Shown: positions 25,208-34,178, numbered from the stretch's first letter. The stretch: DNA of 40,729 bases from Akkermansiaceae bacterium UBA5020 (GCA_002396885.1 DGXY01000129.1:26298-67026), one strand, 5' to 3'. Notes: a model not told the origin generated them from the sequence alone. Program-made: numbers and translations.

Positions 25208-26092
25208 ATGCCCGCACTCTCCTACCTCGACCCAGCCGCCTTGATGCGCGTCAAGTCGCTCGAGCTGCGGGCGCGCATGGTCATGGAGGGATTCTGGAAG
25301 GGGCTGCACCGCTCTCCCTATCACGGCTTTTCGGTCGAGTTTAGCGAATACCGTCCCTATGCAAGGGGGGACGACACCCGTTTCCTCGACTGGAAGGTAA
25401 TGGCCCGCAGCGACCGCGCCTACATCAAGAAATTCGAGGACGAGACGAACCTGCGCGCCCACCTCCTCCTCGACCGCAGCAAGTCGATGACCTATGGCTC
25501 AGGCCCCTACTCGAAGGCCGACTACTCCGCGACCCTCGCCGCGACCTTCGCCTACTTTCTGATGGGCCAACAGGACGCGGTCGGTCTCACCACCTTCGAC
25601 CGCGGCATCGACAGCCACCTCCCCGCTCGCAATCGGCCTGGGCAATTGCGGCAGATCCTCCTCCAACTCGAAAAGGCCCCCGCCGGCGAAAGCACCGATC
25701 TCGGCGCCGCGATGAAGGGACTCCACGACCTGATCCGCAAACGCAGCCTCGTCATCCTCCTCTCCGACCTCCTCGCCCCGATCGAGGAACTCGAAAAACA
25801 GATCGGCTACTTCGCGGCGGGACGTCACGAGATCGCCGTCTTCCAATTCCTCGACCCCCGCGAGCTCGATTTCGACTTCGCCAAAGCGACCCATTTCCGC
25901 GACAAGGAAAGCCAGAAGGATCTCTTCATCGATCCCGCAGCGGCCAAGGCGGGCTACCTGCAGCGCCTCAACGCACATCTCGAGGCGATTCGAAAAATCT
26001 GCTCGAGACACGGCACCACCTATCGTCTCGTCCGCACGGACGAGCCGCTCGAGCAGGTCTTGTTCGAGTTTGTGAATTTGCGGCGGGGGTAA
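25208..26092 (+). CDS. DUF58 protein, MoxR partner with VWA-like fold
   Basis: 294 residues. The DUF58 hallmark GFSVEFSEYRPYARGDD is near residue 40, followed by DWKVMARSDRAYIKKFEDE and a von Willebrand A-like core with LLLDRSKSMTYG, a MIDAS-like D-x-S-x-S (DRSKS). No signal peptide or membrane span, so a soluble partner. It starts 220 bp after moxR, across a repeat-rich spacer, on the same strand. The membrane VWA (BatA/BatB) and BatD-like genes that often follow this pair are missing; a toxin-antitoxin pair on the other strand follows instead. Function in envelope maturation is inferred from the family. Confidence 0.9.
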   Translation: MPALSYLDPAALMRVKSLELRARMVMEGFWKGLHRSPYHGFSVEFSEYRPYARGDDTRFLDWKVMARSDRAYIKKFEDETNLRAHLLLDRSKSMTYGSGPYSKADYSATLAATFAYFLMGQQDAVGLTTFDRGIDSHLPARNRPGQLRQILLQLEKAPAGESTDLGAAMKGLHDLIRKRSLVILLSDLLAPIEELEKQIGYFAAGRHEIAVFQFLDPRELDFDFAKATHFRDKESQKDLFIDPAAAKAGYLQRLNAHLEAIRKICSRHGTTYRLVRTDEPLEQVLFEFVNLRRG

Positions 26093-26169
26093 AGGTGGAC
26101 GCGCTCGAACTTCCCCCGTGGTCAGCGACCTCGGCTACAGACGAGGTTACCCGTTCGCACGAGATCCGT

Positions 26170-26192
26170 AGGGCGGAACTGCATTCCGCCCA
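26170..26192. repeat. GGGCGGAA-ctgca-TTCCGCCC hairpin with flanking repeat-like sequence
   Basis: Perfect 8-bp inverted repeat in the 163-bp gap between the DUF58 gene and the convergent PIN toxin gene. Neighbouring GGCAGATTGCAAATCGGCC (about 26222-26240) is a second imperfect palindrome. It may act as a bidirectional stop for the two converging genes, or be a REP-like dispersed element; no T run. Confidence 0.5.
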
Positions 26193-26255
26193 CGCAACAA
26201 GCAACGCTGGCTTCGCACGACGGCAGATTGCAAATCGGCCTTACGCCCACCCCTT

Positions 26256-26708
26256 TCACACCGGCACCACGAGCCCCTCGCTCTCCGCGAGTTTTTTCTG
26301 ATTCCCGTCGAAGGTGAGGAATTCCCGGACTCCCAGCTCGATCGCTGTCGCCACATGCAGGATGTCCATGCAGCGATGGCCGTTGGCATCCGTGTAAAGC
26401 TCGCTCAGGCGTTCCCCCGCTGCGTGAACCTGCGGCCAAGGCGCCGGGATCACGACGACCGCACCGCTGATCAAGTCCGACTTCAAATCCGCCAGCATCT
26501 TCATCCCTTCCGGTTTGGGATAACCCTTCTTCGGATCGTGACGGTGGAGCCGGATTTGAAATCTGACGGATTGCTTGAACTCATAGAGCAAAAGGGTGCT
26601 CACCTCCAGTGGCCCAGGCATTGCCTGAAAGTAGGCGGCCGCATGAGGTGAATTGGCCTGATGGCGATACAGGGCGCACAGAAACGACGTGTCCGGATAA
26701 GCCGACAT
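26256..26708 (-). CDS. PIN-domain toxin, VapC-like
   Basis: 150 residues. PIN fold ribonucleases use clustered acidic residues on Mg ions: here D6 in YPDTSFLCAL, a Glu in LLLYEFKQS, D in HRCMDILHVATA and D in LTFDGNQKKLAE. The last two blocks are classic for VapC. The middle carries an insert with a basic, Pro-containing stretch (LHRHDPKKGYPKPEGMKM). The ATG shares one base with the antitoxin stop (TGATG), so the two are translationally coupled. Acts in the cytoplasm, probably cutting tRNA or mRNA when free of antitoxin. Confidence 0.85.
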   Translation of the reverse strand: MSAYPDTSFLCALYRHQANSPHAAAYFQAMPGPLEVSTLLLYEFKQSVRFQIRLHRHDPKKGYPKPEGMKMLADLKSDLISGAVVVIPAPWPQVHAAGERLSELYTDANGHRCMDILHVATAIELGVREFLTFDGNQKKLAESEGLVVPV

Positions 26709-26971
26709 CAGCCCAAGTCTCCCTTGAGTTCATCCTCCCTCATGGCAGAGACCTCTTCCAGACTGAAAACGCGCTCTCCCCAAGTCTCGCGGAGTCTGGC
26801 CATGATATCGGGCTTCGGAACAACGCTGCTCTCCTCGGAATTCGCGGAGGCGGGTACGAGCGTGGCTATCACTTTGCCCCGCTTGCTGATGTTGACAGAC
26901 TCACCTTCATTGACCCACGCTTCAATGCGGGGGAAATCGTTGCGAAGCTCACGAACGGTCGCTGTCTTCAT
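26708..26971 (-). CDS. Phd/YefM-type antitoxin
   Basis: 87 residues. The N-terminal half MKTATVRELRNDFPRIEAWV, then GESVNISKRGKVIATLVP, is the Phd/YefM DNA-binding fold. The C-terminal half (MARLRETWGERVFSLEEVSA) would wrap the PIN toxin. A second ATG three codons earlier (26980) is equally possible. First gene of the pair, and expected to repress its own promoter together with the toxin. A Phd-type antitoxin with a PIN toxin is a common mixed VapBC-like combination. Confidence 0.83.
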   Translation of the reverse strand: MKTATVRELRNDFPRIEAWVNEGESVNISKRGKVIATLVPASANSEESSVVPKPDIMARLRETWGERVFSLEEVSAMREDELKGDLG

Positions 26972-27107
26972 GGGATCCATTTTATGTCTCACGGACTCCA
27001 TGTCAAGAGGCAGGGCATGCGATCCCAACGTACCGGTCTGACCCGGGTTGCGGATGCGTCCCCTCGCCCCCCACCTGAATCAGCGAAAATCAGCGGTCCT
27101 AATCCCC

Positions 27108-28721
27108 TCACCCCCGGTAACTCGCCACGACCAGGTTGCTGAGGTATTTGTCAGGATCATCGATTGCCTCGGCGGTAACGGGGAAGGTCGTTTGTCCGGT
27201 GTTCTTCCGGACGAGTTGTAGGCCGAAATGGAAGTCGCGGAATTTTTCGGCGCAGAGGTCGGCCACACTTTTACCCGCCTCTTCCGCCAAACCCGTCAAA
27301 CGCGCGACGGCCCCCGCTTCAAACGCCAACCTCACGCCGTGCTCGGCCTCGAATTTCCTTCGGAACGCGGCGACCTCGGCGACGATACGCGGGTCGCCCA
27401 CCGGAGCCGCTCCGGCGAGAATCGCGGCAAGCGTCGCAGCGGGATCGGCGACGAGTGCGGCGGTGATCTGCAGCTCGGACACACTCGTGCCGGGCAACTC
27501 GAATTTGAAATGACGCAGGAGCCGCTCGCACACGGTCATGAGTCCGCGTGCGCCGGTCTTCTCCCTGGCCGCGGCCTCGGCGATGGCGTGAAGGGCCTCG
27601 TCGGTGAACTCGGCGCGGATGCCATAGGATTCGAACTCGCGCTCGTATTGGCGGATGAGACTGCCCTCGGAGTGCTTCATGATCTCGAAGAGATCGCCGG
27701 CAGCGAGCATCTCGCAGACGACCCGCACGGGGAGACGACCGATGAACTCGGCCTCGAAGCCGAAGTCGATGAAATCCTGGGTGATGGGCTCGCGCGGGCC
27801 CTGGGCGGCTTCTTCAGCAGCATTTTCTCCCGCCGCGACGAAGCCGATCGGCCCCTGACGGAGTCGCCGGTCCATGATCTTCTCGAGTCCGGAGAAAGCA
27901 CCGCTGACGATGAAAAGAATGTGGCGCGTATTGATCGACTCGCGGGTGGGCTTGCCTCCGTTGCGGCTCATCTCGAACATGGCCTGCATCTGCGACTGCA
28001 TGTCCTGCGGATTGCGCACCGGCACCTCGGTTTCCTCCATCAGCTTCAACAGGGTCGTCTGCACCCCGCGTCCGCTGACGTCGCGTCCGCCGACATTCGA
28101 GGCGCCCGCGATCTTGTCGATCTCGTCGAGGTAGACGATGCCGTATTGGGCGAGCTCGACGTTGCCATCGGCCTTGCGCACGAGCTCGCGCACGAGATCA
28201 TCAACATCGCCGCCGACATAACCGGTCTCTGAGAATTTCGTCGCATCGGCCTTCACGAAAGGCACGCCGATGAGTTCGGCGATGTGTTTGACGAGGTAGG
28301 TTTTCCCAACACCGGTGGGACCGACGATGATGACATTCTGCTTCGCGAACTCGACCCGCTTTGCCTCGGCCGGATCGGTCTCAGCGAGCCGCTTGAGGTA
28401 GGCGGCGTGGTGGTAGTGATCACACACGGCGATCGCGAGGGCCTTTTTCGCTTCGTCCTGCCGGATCACGTAGCGGTCGAGGTGATCCTTGATCTGGCGC
28501 GGGATGAGGTCGAAATCAAGTTCGGGGGAAAAGGCCGCGTCGCTCCGCAGATGTTGATCCTCGCCTCCCGCGGCGACTGCCTGACCGAAGGGCGAACCCG
28601 GCTCGGTCATGGTGCTGAAGGAAACGTGGTCGCCGAAACTGGAGCGCAGGAAGTCGCTGAGCTTGCGTGTGATTTCCTCGGGATCGGGAAAGGGAGTCTT
28701 GTCGTCGTCTTTGCCTGGCAT
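27108..28721 (-). CDS. ClpX-like AAA+ unfoldase lacking the zinc-binding domain
   Basis: 537 residues. The AAA+ core is ClpX-like: Walker A GPTGVGKT (134-141), the pore loop GYVGGDVDD (GYVG at 168-171), Walker B IVYLDEIDKIAG (about 196-206), GVQTTLLKLMEETEVPV, and QGPIGFVAAGE containing the IGF tripeptide (about 292-294) that docks ClpX onto ClpP. TGARGLMTVCE follows as the sensor-2 block. The N-terminal ~60 residues have no cysteines, so the ClpX zinc/adaptor domain is absent. A C-terminal extension of about 130 residues (after the FKFELPGT segment) is not in ClpX. The start at 28721 (MPGKDDDKT) is preferred to an upstream in-frame GTG/ATG. It follows the kinase gene by 68 bp on the same strand, probably co-transcribed. 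Confidence 0.85.
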   Translation of the reverse strand: MPGKDDDKTPFPDPEEITRKLSDFLRSSFGDHVSFSTMTEPGSPFGQAVAAGGEDQHLRSDAAFSPELDFDLIPRQIKDHLDRYVIRQDEAKKALAIAVCDHYHHAAYLKRLAETDPAEAKRVEFAKQNVIIVGPTGVGKTYLVKHIAELIGVPFVKADATKFSETGYVGGDVDDLVRELVRKADGNVELAQYGIVYLDEIDKIAGASNVGGRDVSGRGVQTTLLKLMEETEVPVRNPQDMQSQMQAMFEMSRNGGKPTRESINTRHILFIVSGAFSGLEKIMDRRLRQGPIGFVAAGENAAEEAAQGPREPITQDFIDFGFEAEFIGRLPVRVVCEMLAAGDLFEIMKHSEGSLIRQYEREFESYGIRAEFTDEALHAIAEAAAREKTGARGLMTVCERLLRHFKFELPGTSVSELQITAALVADPAATLAAILAGAAPVGDPRIVAEVAAFRRKFEAEHGVRLAFEAGAVARLTGLAEEAGKSVADLCAEKFRDFHFGLQLVRKNTGQTTFPVTAEAIDDPDKYLSNLVVASYRG

Positions 28722-28789
28722 ATCGTGGAGGTTACGATCCGACGGAAACAAGGCGATTACAAGATCGCGATGATTTTCGACCGGAGCGG

Positions 28790-31219
28790 TCAACGCAAGC
28801 GCTGCACGAGCGCCCATCGCTTCGCGAATTCAGGGTCGGCGGCGGCGAGTTCATCGGCTTTGGCGGCGACAAGCGGAGCCTGCCCCGTGAAGAAACCAAA
28901 ATAGACGAGCGATTCCCAGTCGCTCGCGGTGCTCGCGGTCACGGGCGGCAGGGCCTGCAAGCCCGCCTCGACGAGCCAATCGGGAGCAAAATCCCCCATA
29001 GCGACCTCGTTCGGTCCGAAGCCGAGATCGATCACGAGCGTCTCGGCCGTCGCTTTGGTCACGGCGGCCTCGAGCGGCTTGCCGATGCGTCGACGGATGA
29101 CGCCCTCGTAGGGTTTAAGGGAAAAGCCCTCGGCGAGGCGTGACGGATACTTCGCCGCCTGCTCGCAACCGCGGACCAATTCATCGCGGATCGAGGCGAC
29201 TTCGGTCGTTGCGAAGGTCTCTTTCTGCAGCTGCAGCGCGGCCCCTGGAAACAGGAGGGTGTCGGCATAGGATTTGAGCGAGGCGAGGACGGCTTTGAGC
29301 CGCTCGATCTCCGCCCGCTCCGCGGAACTTGGTGCGCCCTTGCGGGAGGCCGCAGAAGTGGTGGTGGTCATCGCAGGATTCGCATTCGGATCGGACAGGA
29401 CCGCGACGGCGGGCGCGTCCTCCGGTTCGGGAGCCGCGGCCTTTTTGGCGAGTTCCCCGATCTCATCGATGCGCTGAAGGCGATGATTCACGAGTCGAGG
29501 CGCCGCCCCCCGGGTGCGGATCGTTTCCGCCGCCTTTTTCAAAGCGGTGGACTGCGCCGACAGATCGGTCGCGGCGGCGGTGGGATTGGGGAGCGACTGA
29601 AGCAGTGCCCAGTCCTCGAGAAAGGGTTTGGGAGTCCCTTGCAGCAGGGCAAGCCACGGCAGGTCGGACGGAACCTTTGCGCTGGAAAAACGTTGCAGAA
29701 AGTCGGCACCGGAAGGGAATTGTCCCGCCTGCCAGTTCTTCAGGCCCGCGGCGAGGAGACCGAGTGCCTCGATCGATTCGGGCGAGAATTTGGCTTCGTC
29801 CGCCAGCACCGGCAAGGGATCGGCGAGGAGCAATGCGGCGCGCTGGAGGAAGTTGATCGCCTCGACATTCCCCGCTTCCGGCTCGGGATTGAGGTGGATG
29901 ACGTAATCGAACGATTCGCGGGCGAGGGCCTCTTCCCCCTTGAACAATTGGATCGTGCCCCGGAAAAAGTGACTCCAAATCCGGGTCGAGGCAGGCACGG
30001 ACTGATCTCCCACGAGCCGAACGAGATTCTCCTCGGCCTCGCGGAACCGGCCCGCGGCGAATTGTTCCCTCGCGGTCTGGAATATACCGGAAATGGTCTG
30101 GTCTCCGACGCTGATGACGCGCTCCCCGCCACCGAGGGTGAGGTCGCCCTCGACTTCGGTCTCCTGTCCCCGAATCGCCATGACGATCGCGGCCACCGCC
30201 GCGATGAGGAGAACGCCGCCACCGACGAGGACGGCCCCGAAACGTTTTTTTCTGGAGCGCCCCCGTCCCGCCTCCTCGATCCCGAACTGGCGGCGGCGCA
30301 CTTCCTCGATCTGGGAGATGAGTTCGTCGTAGGTGGCGACGCGATCCGCGGGCAGGTAGGCCATCATCTTCTCGACGAGGCGGATCGTCGGACGGGAAAG
30401 GCCGGGGGCCGCGGACTTCAGATCGACGGTGTTTTTCTTGATCGCCTTCAACTCGTCCATCGACGAGGTGTTGGCATCAAAGGGCGGCTTGCCCGCGAGG
30501 GCATGATAAAGCGTGGCCCCTAGGCTGTAGATGTCGCCGAGGAAGGTGTCGGGCAGTCCGTCGAGCTTTTCCGGCGGCACGTAGAAAGGCGTCGCCCAGA
30601 GATCCTCCGAGACATCCTCGCCACCCTGCTGCAGGGCGAGGCCGAAATCGACGAGCATCGTCGTCCCTTCGCCGGTCACGAGCATGTTGCCGGGCTTGAT
30701 GTCGCGATGGATGAGCTGCTCCCCGTAGGCCGCGTTGAGCCCGCGGGCCACGTCGAGGGCGACCCCGAGCACCTCGGCCTCAGAGAGGGCACCCTTGCTC
30801 GCGATGAGCTGCTCGAGGCTGATGGCCTGAAGCAATTCCATCGCGATGAAGAAGTAGCCATGGTCGCGACCGACCGTGTAGACCTTCACCACGTTCGGAT
30901 GCACGATCGAGGCGGTGAGCTTCGCCTCGCGCTCGAACATGGCGATGAGCGATTCGTCGCGACTGAGCGATTGGTGGAGAATCTTCAGCGCGACCTCGCG
31001 TCCGAGATTGCGATCGAGGGCGCGGAAGACCTGGCTCATGCCGCCCTCCCCGAGGGGGCCGACGATCTCGTATTGGCCCATCGTCGTGCGGACACGGATG
31101 ACGGCAGCACAGTGAGGACACTCGATCTTCGTGTAGGGTGCGAGACCGGACACGTCGAGCGCCTTCCCGCACTCGGGACAGTGCATCAGCAAAGGGGCAT
31201 TCTCGGCATTCTCTTCCAT
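28790..31219 (-). CDS. Membrane Ser/Thr protein kinase with zinc ribbon and TPR-like tail
   Basis: 809 residues. A zinc ribbon (CPECGKALDVSG to IECPHC, residues 14-37) precedes a complete Hanks-type kinase: GEGGMSQVFRA glycine loop (57-67), VALKIL Lys79, HRDIKPGNML with catalytic Asp173, DFG 191-193, and PPEKL in place of APE. A basic RSRKKRF stretch and one membrane helix (about 328-349) follow. The outer part is TPR-like (EQFAAGRFREAEENLVRL, then LFKGEEALARESFDYVIHL) with a Ser/Ala-rich linker. All catalytic residues are present. The start at 31219 (MEENAENAPLL) is chosen; the frame runs upstream but without family similarity. It diverges from kdsA over 180 bp. Confidence 0.88.
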   Translation of the reverse strand: MEENAENAPLLMHCPECGKALDVSGLAPYTKIECPHCAAVIRVRTTMGQYEIVGPLGEGGMSQVFRALDRNLGREVALKILHQSLSRDESLIAMFEREAKLTASIVHPNVVKVYTVGRDHGYFFIAMELLQAISLEQLIASKGALSEAEVLGVALDVARGLNAAYGEQLIHRDIKPGNMLVTGEGTTMLVDFGLALQQGGEDVSEDLWATPFYVPPEKLDGLPDTFLGDIYSLGATLYHALAGKPPFDANTSSMDELKAIKKNTVDLKSAAPGLSRPTIRLVEKMMAYLPADRVATYDELISQIEEVRRRQFGIEEAGRGRSRKKRFGAVLVGGGVLLIAAVAAIVMAIRGQETEVEGDLTLGGGERVISVGDQTISGIFQTAREQFAAGRFREAEENLVRLVGDQSVPASTRIWSHFFRGTIQLFKGEEALARESFDYVIHLNPEPEAGNVEAINFLQRAALLLADPLPVLADEAKFSPESIEALGLLAAGLKNWQAGQFPSGADFLQRFSSAKVPSDLPWLALLQGTPKPFLEDWALLQSLPNPTAAATDLSAQSTALKKAAETIRTRGAAPRLVNHRLQRIDEIGELAKKAAAPEPEDAPAVAVLSDPNANPAMTTTTSAASRKGAPSSAERAEIERLKAVLASLKSYADTLLFPGAALQLQKETFATTEVASIRDELVRGCEQAAKYPSRLAEGFSLKPYEGVIRRRIGKPLEAAVTKATAETLVIDLGFGPNEVAMGDFAPDWLVEAGLQALPPVTASTASDWESLVYFGFFTGQAPLVAAKADELAAADPEFAKRWALVQRLR

Positions 31220-31399
31220 CCAACCATCGCTCCGGAAAGCATTCCTCCGAAGAGCTGTCAGTGTATCCGGAGGCTCTCCGAGGTCCAGACAAATCCACGG
31301 ATTCCACCGCTTTCCTTCGAGCCTCCTGATAATCATCATAAACATCCCTTGAGCTTGCCTCGAACAGCTCCCGGCGTTAGGGTTTCTTTTTTGCATCCC

Positions 31400-32236
31400 A
31401 TGTCTTCAGCACCGGACACCGTCGCGATCGGACCCCACCGCCTGGGTGGCGAAGCCCCCCTCTTCATCCTCGGTCCTTGCGTGATCGAGTCGCCCGATTT
31501 CCTTCACGCCGTCGGTCCGCGCGTGCGGGCCATTGCCGATGCCGCCGGGGTCAATTTTGTCTTCAAGGCAAGCTACGACAAGGCGAACCGCAGTTCCGTG
31601 AACTCCTATCGAGGAATCGGCTGCGAGGAAGGGTGCCGTCTTCTCGCCGAGGTCGGTGCGGCGATCGGCGCACCTGTCACCACCGACGTCCACACCGCCG
31701 AGGAGGCCTTGATCGCCGCAGAGTTCATCGACGTGCTTCAGATTCCCGCCTTTCTCTGTCGCCAGACCGACCTCCTTGAAGCCGCCGCGCGCACCGGGCG
31801 GGTCGTGAACGTGAAAAAAGGCCAATTTCTCGCGCCTTGGGACGTTAAGAACATAGCCGACAAGCTCGAGGCCTTCGGCTGCAGGAACTATTTCATCACC
31901 GAGCGGGGGACCACCTTCGGCTACAACAATCTCGTCGCGGACATGAGAGCCATCCCCTGGATGCAAGAAGCGGGCGTGCGGGTCGTCTTTGACGCGACCC
32001 ACTCCGTCCAGCGTCCCGGCGGCGAAGGGACTTCCAGCGGCGGAGACGGCCGCCTCGCCCCCGTCCTCGCGCGGTCCGCCGTCGCGGCCGGCTGTGACGG
32101 CGTCTTCATGGAGACCCATCCCGATCCGGCGAACGCACCGAGCGACGGACCGAACCAGATCCCGCTCGACCGCCTCGAACCCGTCCTCGTGCAACTGCGC
32201 GAACTCTACGCCCTCGTTCGCCGCCCCGCCCTCTGA
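31400..32236 (+). CDS. kdsA: 3-deoxy-D-manno-octulosonate 8-phosphate synthase
   Basis: Condenses arabinose-5-phosphate with PEP to KDO-8-phosphate, the precursor of the inner-core sugar of LPS; cytoplasmic TIM barrel. 278 residues. Blocks: LFILGPCVIESPD at the N-terminus, FKASYDKANRSS, VNVKKGQFLAPWD, RGTTFGYNNLV, DATHSVQRPGGEG and METHPDPANAPSDGPNQI. The Cys in GPCVIES (Asn in the E. coli type) marks the metal-dependent class. The ATG at 31400 gives normal length. Its stop shares one base with the next start (TGATG), so it heads an LPS synthesis/export operon with lptC, lptA and lptB. Confidence 0.96.
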   Translation: MSSAPDTVAIGPHRLGGEAPLFILGPCVIESPDFLHAVGPRVRAIADAAGVNFVFKASYDKANRSSVNSYRGIGCEEGCRLLAEVGAAIGAPVTTDVHTAEEALIAAEFIDVLQIPAFLCRQTDLLEAAARTGRVVNVKKGQFLAPWDVKNIADKLEAFGCRNYFITERGTTFGYNNLVADMRAIPWMQEAGVRVVFDATHSVQRPGGEGTSSGGDGRLAPVLARSAVAAGCDGVFMETHPDPANAPSDGPNQIPLDRLEPVLVQLRELYALVRRPAL

Positions 32237-32823
32237 TGCGATTTTTCTCCCAGCGCACCTTCGCGAATCTCCTCGGGATTTTGCTCCTCAGTGCCTTAGT
32301 CGCGGTGACGGGTCAGGAAGTGGAGCGTCCCCGCAAGGGAGGCAAAAACAAGGGCAAACGCGCCCAGCGCGAAGCCGAAGCGGCGGTGCAATCAGCCCTG
32401 CCCACCGAGCTGACGCAGCATTTCCCGATCGGACGCGAGTTCAAAGGTGTCGCCATTCCCTCCTACGAAGGCGATCGCCTCAAGTCGGTGATGAATGCCG
32501 ACTCCGTCATTCGCGTCGACGAGCAGTATCTCAATCTGATGAATCTCGTCGTCCAGATCTACAACTCGGAAGGCAAGCCTGACACGACCATATCGATGGA
32601 GGAAGCGGCTTTCGATCTCGTCGCAGGTGAACTCGCGAGCAAGACGCCCTCGAAGATCGAGCAACCCCGTTTCACCATGACAGGAGACAAGATGATCTAC
32701 CAGACCGAATCGCAGGTCGCCCGAATGGTCGGCAACGTCGTCGTGATCGTGCCCGACGCCAAGAACATGGCCCCCGACTTCGGATTTCCCGGAGTAGCTC
32801 CTGCTGCCAAGAAGACCCCTTGA
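32236..32823 (+). CDS. lptC: LptC-like LPS export protein
   Basis: 195 residues. An N-terminal hydrophobic segment (LGILLLSALVAVTG) anchors or exports the protein, then a basic Lys/Arg-rich linker, then one beta-rich LptC-like domain: GVAIPSYEGDRLKSVMNADS, INVDE-type strand VIRVDEQYLNL, EEAAFDLVAGELAS, and late strands MIYQTESQVARMVGNVVV. In the Lpt bridge LptC takes LPS from the LptB2FG extractor and passes it to LptA. Sequence similarity is weak, as usual for LptC; position between kdsA and lptA/lptB is the stronger support. Coupled to kdsA by a 1-bp overlap. Confidence 0.75.
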   Translation: MRFFSQRTFANLLGILLLSALVAVTGQEVERPRKGGKNKGKRAQREAEAAVQSALPTELTQHFPIGREFKGVAIPSYEGDRLKSVMNADSVIRVDEQYLNLMNLVVQIYNSEGKPDTTISMEEAAFDLVAGELASKTPSKIEQPRFTMTGDKMIYQTESQVARMVGNVVVIVPDAKNMAPDFGFPGVAPAAKKTP

Positions 32824-32840
32824 CCCTCCCCTCTTTCGCC

Positions 32841-34178
32841 ATGAAACGAACCCTCTTTATTCTCCTCGCGGGATTCCTCCTCGGCTCCATCGCTCCGCTC
32901 GCCGCGCAGGAAGACACGGCCACCCAGATCAAGGAAGCCGGAGCCAACATCATGTCCGATCCACGACTGCGCAACGTCCTCCGCAACGTGAAACAAGATC
33001 CCGGTGCCGCCCTTGAGAATGTGAAGAAGGATCCCGAGGAAGCCGTCCGCGAGGCGACACGCCTGTTCCAAGCCAACACCGACGGCGTCGATGCGGATCA
33101 ACTCAAGGCCGCCGCCGCCAAAATGCAGTCGGATGGAACACTCGATCAAGTGAAGGAGAAGGCCACCGCCCTCATCGAAAAGGAGACCGGCAAACCGATC
33201 GAAAGCACCGTGGACGAAGCAAGCAAGGCCGTCGCGGAGGCTACCGCCACACGCGGCACCGCCGCAGCGCCGGTCCCCGCCAGTCCGGAAATCGAAGTCC
33301 CGGCGACACGCCCCGCGCGCGGCATCTCCGGAGGCACTCCCACCCCCGTGGCGATGCCGCTCGAAAATGGTGCCCCCGTCATCCCCGATCACGCCCCCGA
33401 GTCCCCCGCCCTCGCCCGGCCAACCCCCGGAGGTTTGCCCTCAGCCGTGGCCGCCGCGAATGGGGCAGTCGTGCAGGAGACGCGGGTCGAGCCCATCGTC
33501 GGCGCCTCCCCGACCACACCGATGATCCCCGATCTGCCGGACCTGGGAACGAACGACGTCCCTGCGCCGATGCCGCTCGAGAAAAAATACGACAAGACTT
33601 CCGTGGGAGCCTTTCCCGCAGGCAAGCGCGAACACATGGAGATCCGGGCGAGGGAATCCTTGATGGACAACCCCAATGGAGAACTCACTTTCGTTGGAGA
33701 CGTCGAACTGAATTCGCCCGATTACATGATGAAATGCGACAAGCTTGTCATCTATCTCGAACAGGGAGCCGTCGCCGAAGGGGCCACGGAGGTCGGCGGC
33801 ATGAAGCGCGCCGTCGCCTCGGGCGGCATGGTCGAGATCAAGCGCACCGTGATCGAGGACGGCAAAAAGAAAACCCAGATCGCCTTGGGCCGGCTCGTCG
33901 ACTACGATGCCGTCGCTGGTGACGTCGTGCTCTCCGGCGGACCTCCCTACATCCAGGATGGCGATCGGTTCGTCAAGACAAACTCGGAGGACTCCAAGAT
34001 CATCATGCGCCGAAACGGTCTCTATGAGATCACCGGATCGACGAACCGCGTGCAGATCAGCATCCCCATCGAAAACAAGGGAGAAGGCGGCGGAGAAAAA
34101 GGGAAGAAAAAAGGAAACAACAAGAACGATTCCCCCTTCGGACCCGGCCTCGGTGATGCCTTCAACGGACTCCGCTGA
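32841..34178 (+). CDS. lptA: LptA/OstA-like periplasmic LPS transport protein with long N-terminal region
   Basis: 445 residues, more than twice the size of E. coli LptA. It has a signal peptide (MKRTLFILLAGFLLGSIAPLAAQ). Residues ~25-120 are helical and repeat a DPxxAxxxVKxDP pattern (NVKQDPGAALENVKKDPEEA). A Pro/Ala-rich linker of about 130 residues follows. The C-terminal ~170 residues form the OstA beta-jellyroll (REHMEIRARESLMDNPN, ELTFVGDVELNSPDYMMKCD, DYDAVAGDVVLSGGPPYIQ). It ends with a basic tail (KGKKKGNNKN). It would form the periplasmic bridge for LPS; the extra N-terminal part may bind another envelope component (inference). It starts 17 bp after lptC. Confidence 0.82.
   Translation: MKRTLFILLAGFLLGSIAPLAAQEDTATQIKEAGANIMSDPRLRNVLRNVKQDPGAALENVKKDPEEAVREATRLFQANTDGVDADQLKAAAAKMQSDGTLDQVKEKATALIEKETGKPIESTVDEASKAVAEATATRGTAAAPVPASPEIEVPATRPARGISGGTPTPVAMPLENGAPVIPDHAPESPALARPTPGGLPSAVAAANGAVVQETRVEPIVGASPTTPMIPDLPDLGTNDVPAPMPLEKKYDKTSVGAFPAGKREHMEIRARESLMDNPNGELTFVGDVELNSPDYMMKCDKLVIYLEQGAVAEGATEVGGMKRAVASGGMVEIKRTVIEDGKKKTQIALGRLVDYDAVAGDVVLSGGPPYIQDGDRFVKTNSEDSKIIMRRNGLYEITGSTNRVQISIPIENKGEGGGEKGKKKGNNKNDSPFGPGLGDAFNGLR

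Noticed and set aside
30707..31399. In-frame upstream extension of kdsA (231 codons)
   Set aside because: It is antisense to the kinase domain and its product is unlike any KdsA; the ATG at 31400 gives the normal length.
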